Positions 5,412 to 6,190 of a DNA stretch of 6,190 nucleotides are shown here, one piece after another (within the stretch, counting starts at the first letter, position 1; every line of letters starts with the position of its first letter). The stretch comes from DASZIT01 sp035948855. Its GTDB lineage: Bacteria; Actinomycetota; Acidimicrobiia; Acidimicrobiales; RAAP-2. The stretch lies in NCBI GenBank assembly GCA_035948855.1, contig DASZIT010000062.1:1-6190 (forward strand), read 5' to 3'. The notes beneath the pieces are model-generated. The model saw only the letters and a program-made list of their open reading frames with translations, had not been told where the DNA came from and did not search any database. A program made the position numbers and the translations under genes.

Positions 5412-6190
5412 ACCCTGCCCTTCAGGGCTATCTGGCCGCCGTCACCGAACAGCTGGCCGCCGACGGCACCCTCGACCAGGCGGCGTCCGAGTTGTCGGCT
5501 GTCTCCGCCCTGGTCGACGGTAGCAACGAGTTGACCCTCGCCCTCGACGACGGATCGGTGCCGGTCCCGGCCCGCCGGGCCGTCCTCGACGACCTGCTGG
5601 AGGGCAAGGTCCTTCCCGAGGTCCGCCGGTTGGTGAACCGGACGGTGACGGTCGTCCCCGCCTCCGAGCTCACCGCCGCGCTGCACTGGCTGACCCACCA
5701 GTCCGCCGCCCTGGTGGCCCGGATCGCCGACGGTGAGGTCGACGAGGATGCCCCGGTGCTGGGTCGACTGGCCTCCCGGAACCGGGTGGCCGGCTATGCC
5801 GCCGCGGTCTTCGAGATGGTGGAGACCAACGAAATCGAAGAGATCGAGGACCAGCTGTTCCGGTTTGCCCGGACCGTCGAGTCCAACCCACCGCTCCGCC
5901 AGGCGCTGGGCGACCGCGACCTCCCGGTGTCGGTTCGCCAGGGAGTGGTCGGCGACCTCCTGGGCGACAAGGTCAACCCGGCCACCATCCGGCTGGCCGC
6001 CTACGCGGTCAAGGGCGGACGGGCCCGGGACATCGTCGGCACCCTCGATGCCCTGGTGGCGGCGGCCGCTCGCGCCCGAGGCTGGAGAGTCGCCCGGGTG
6101 GTGTCGGCCGACGAGGTAGCCGACGCCCAGCGACGCGGGTTGAGCGAGGCCCTGGCCCGGTTGACCGGATCGCCGGTCGAGCTCCAGGTG
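5408..6190 (+). CDS. atpH: F-type ATP synthase subunit delta (AtpH), extended form, 3' end cut by window
   Basis: Delta (OSCP-like) caps F1 and joins it to the b stalk. The frame opens at GTG 5408, overlapping the atpF stop as GTGA, and stays open through the last base: 261 codons with no stop. Residues 129-261 are a canonical delta: GYAAAVFEM at the start of the helical domain, FRFARTVESNPPLRQAL, LPVSVRQGVVGDLLGDKVNP, then the beta-rich C-terminal domain beginning near WRVARVVSADEV. Residues 7-104 form a second, diverged copy of the helical N-terminal domain (GYLAAVTEQL, then ALDDGSVPVPARRAVLDDLL and KVLPEVRRL). Ordinary delta is about 180 residues; this long form is familiar from Streptomyces and corynebacteria and as the delta part of the mycobacterial b-delta fusion. 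No membrane helix is present, so this is not a b-delta fusion. A few tens of codons are probably missing on the right. GGGG at 5397-5400 is a weak ribosome site, consistent with coupling to atpF. Confidence 0.95.
   Translation, partial: MNPALQGYLAAVTEQLAADGTLDQAASELSAVSALVDGSNELTLALDDGSVPVPARRAVLDDLLEGKVLPEVRRLVNRTVTVVPASELTAALHWLTHQSAALVARIADGEVDEDAPVLGRLASRNRVAGYAAAVFEMVETNEIEEIEDQLFRFARTVESNPPLRQALGDRDLPVSVRQGVVGDLLGDKVNPATIRLAAYAVKGGRARDIVGTLDALVAAAARARGWRVARVVSADEVADAQRRGLSEALARLTGSPVELQV

Noticed and set aside
5408..6190. A b-delta fusion as in mycobacteria
   Set aside because: atpF ends at its own stop and the atpH frame has no membrane helix; the extra N-terminal length is a copy of the delta helical domain, not a b segment.

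Overview
This 6.2 kb window is GC-rich, densely coded on the + strand, and carries the head of a bacterial F-type ATP synthase operon preceded by two housekeeping genes. The order is glyA (serine hydroxymethyltransferase), a WecA/TagO-type polyprenyl-phosphate sugar-1-phosphate transferase, atpZ-like and atpI-like small membrane proteins, atpB (subunit a), atpE (subunit c), atpF (subunit b) and atpH (subunit delta, cut by the window edge). I find no rRNA, tRNA, CRISPR array, insertion sequence or other mobile element. No gene-free stretch exceeds about 190 bp.

The organism is most likely a member of the Actinomycetota, perhaps class Acidimicrobiia or a relative; this is inference without a database search. 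The grounds are the high GC, the use of GTG and TTG starts, a WecA homologue just upstream of the atp genes (as for rfe in mycobacteria), a subunit c closely resembling the mycobacterial one, and an elongated delta subunit with a duplicated N-terminal helical domain, which I know from actinobacterial delta subunits. Unlike in mycobacteria, subunit b and delta are separate genes here.

Layout: 39-1343 glyA; 1405-2622 wecA-like; 2623-2809 spacer with an inverted repeat and a candidate promoter; 2810-4405 atpZ, atpI and atpB, with atpI and atpB only 4 bp apart; 4406-4480 spacer with a terminator-like hairpin followed by an A-rich translation initiation region; 4481-4747 atpE; 4748-4853 spacer full of short GC palindromes; 4854-6190 atpF and atpH, overlapping by 4 nt. 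The atp genes encode the membrane Fo sector (a, c, b), the delta stalk cap, and two accessory membrane proteins probably involved in c-ring assembly or ion homeostasis. atpA, atpG, atpD and atpC would be expected beyond the right edge.

Nothing here looks like a wholly new system. The points most worth a second look are the Met in subunit c at the position of mycobacterial Ala63 (a bedaquiline-site residue), the tandem duplication in delta, and the two RNA-level structures flanking atpE, which may help set the high c-subunit stoichiometry.
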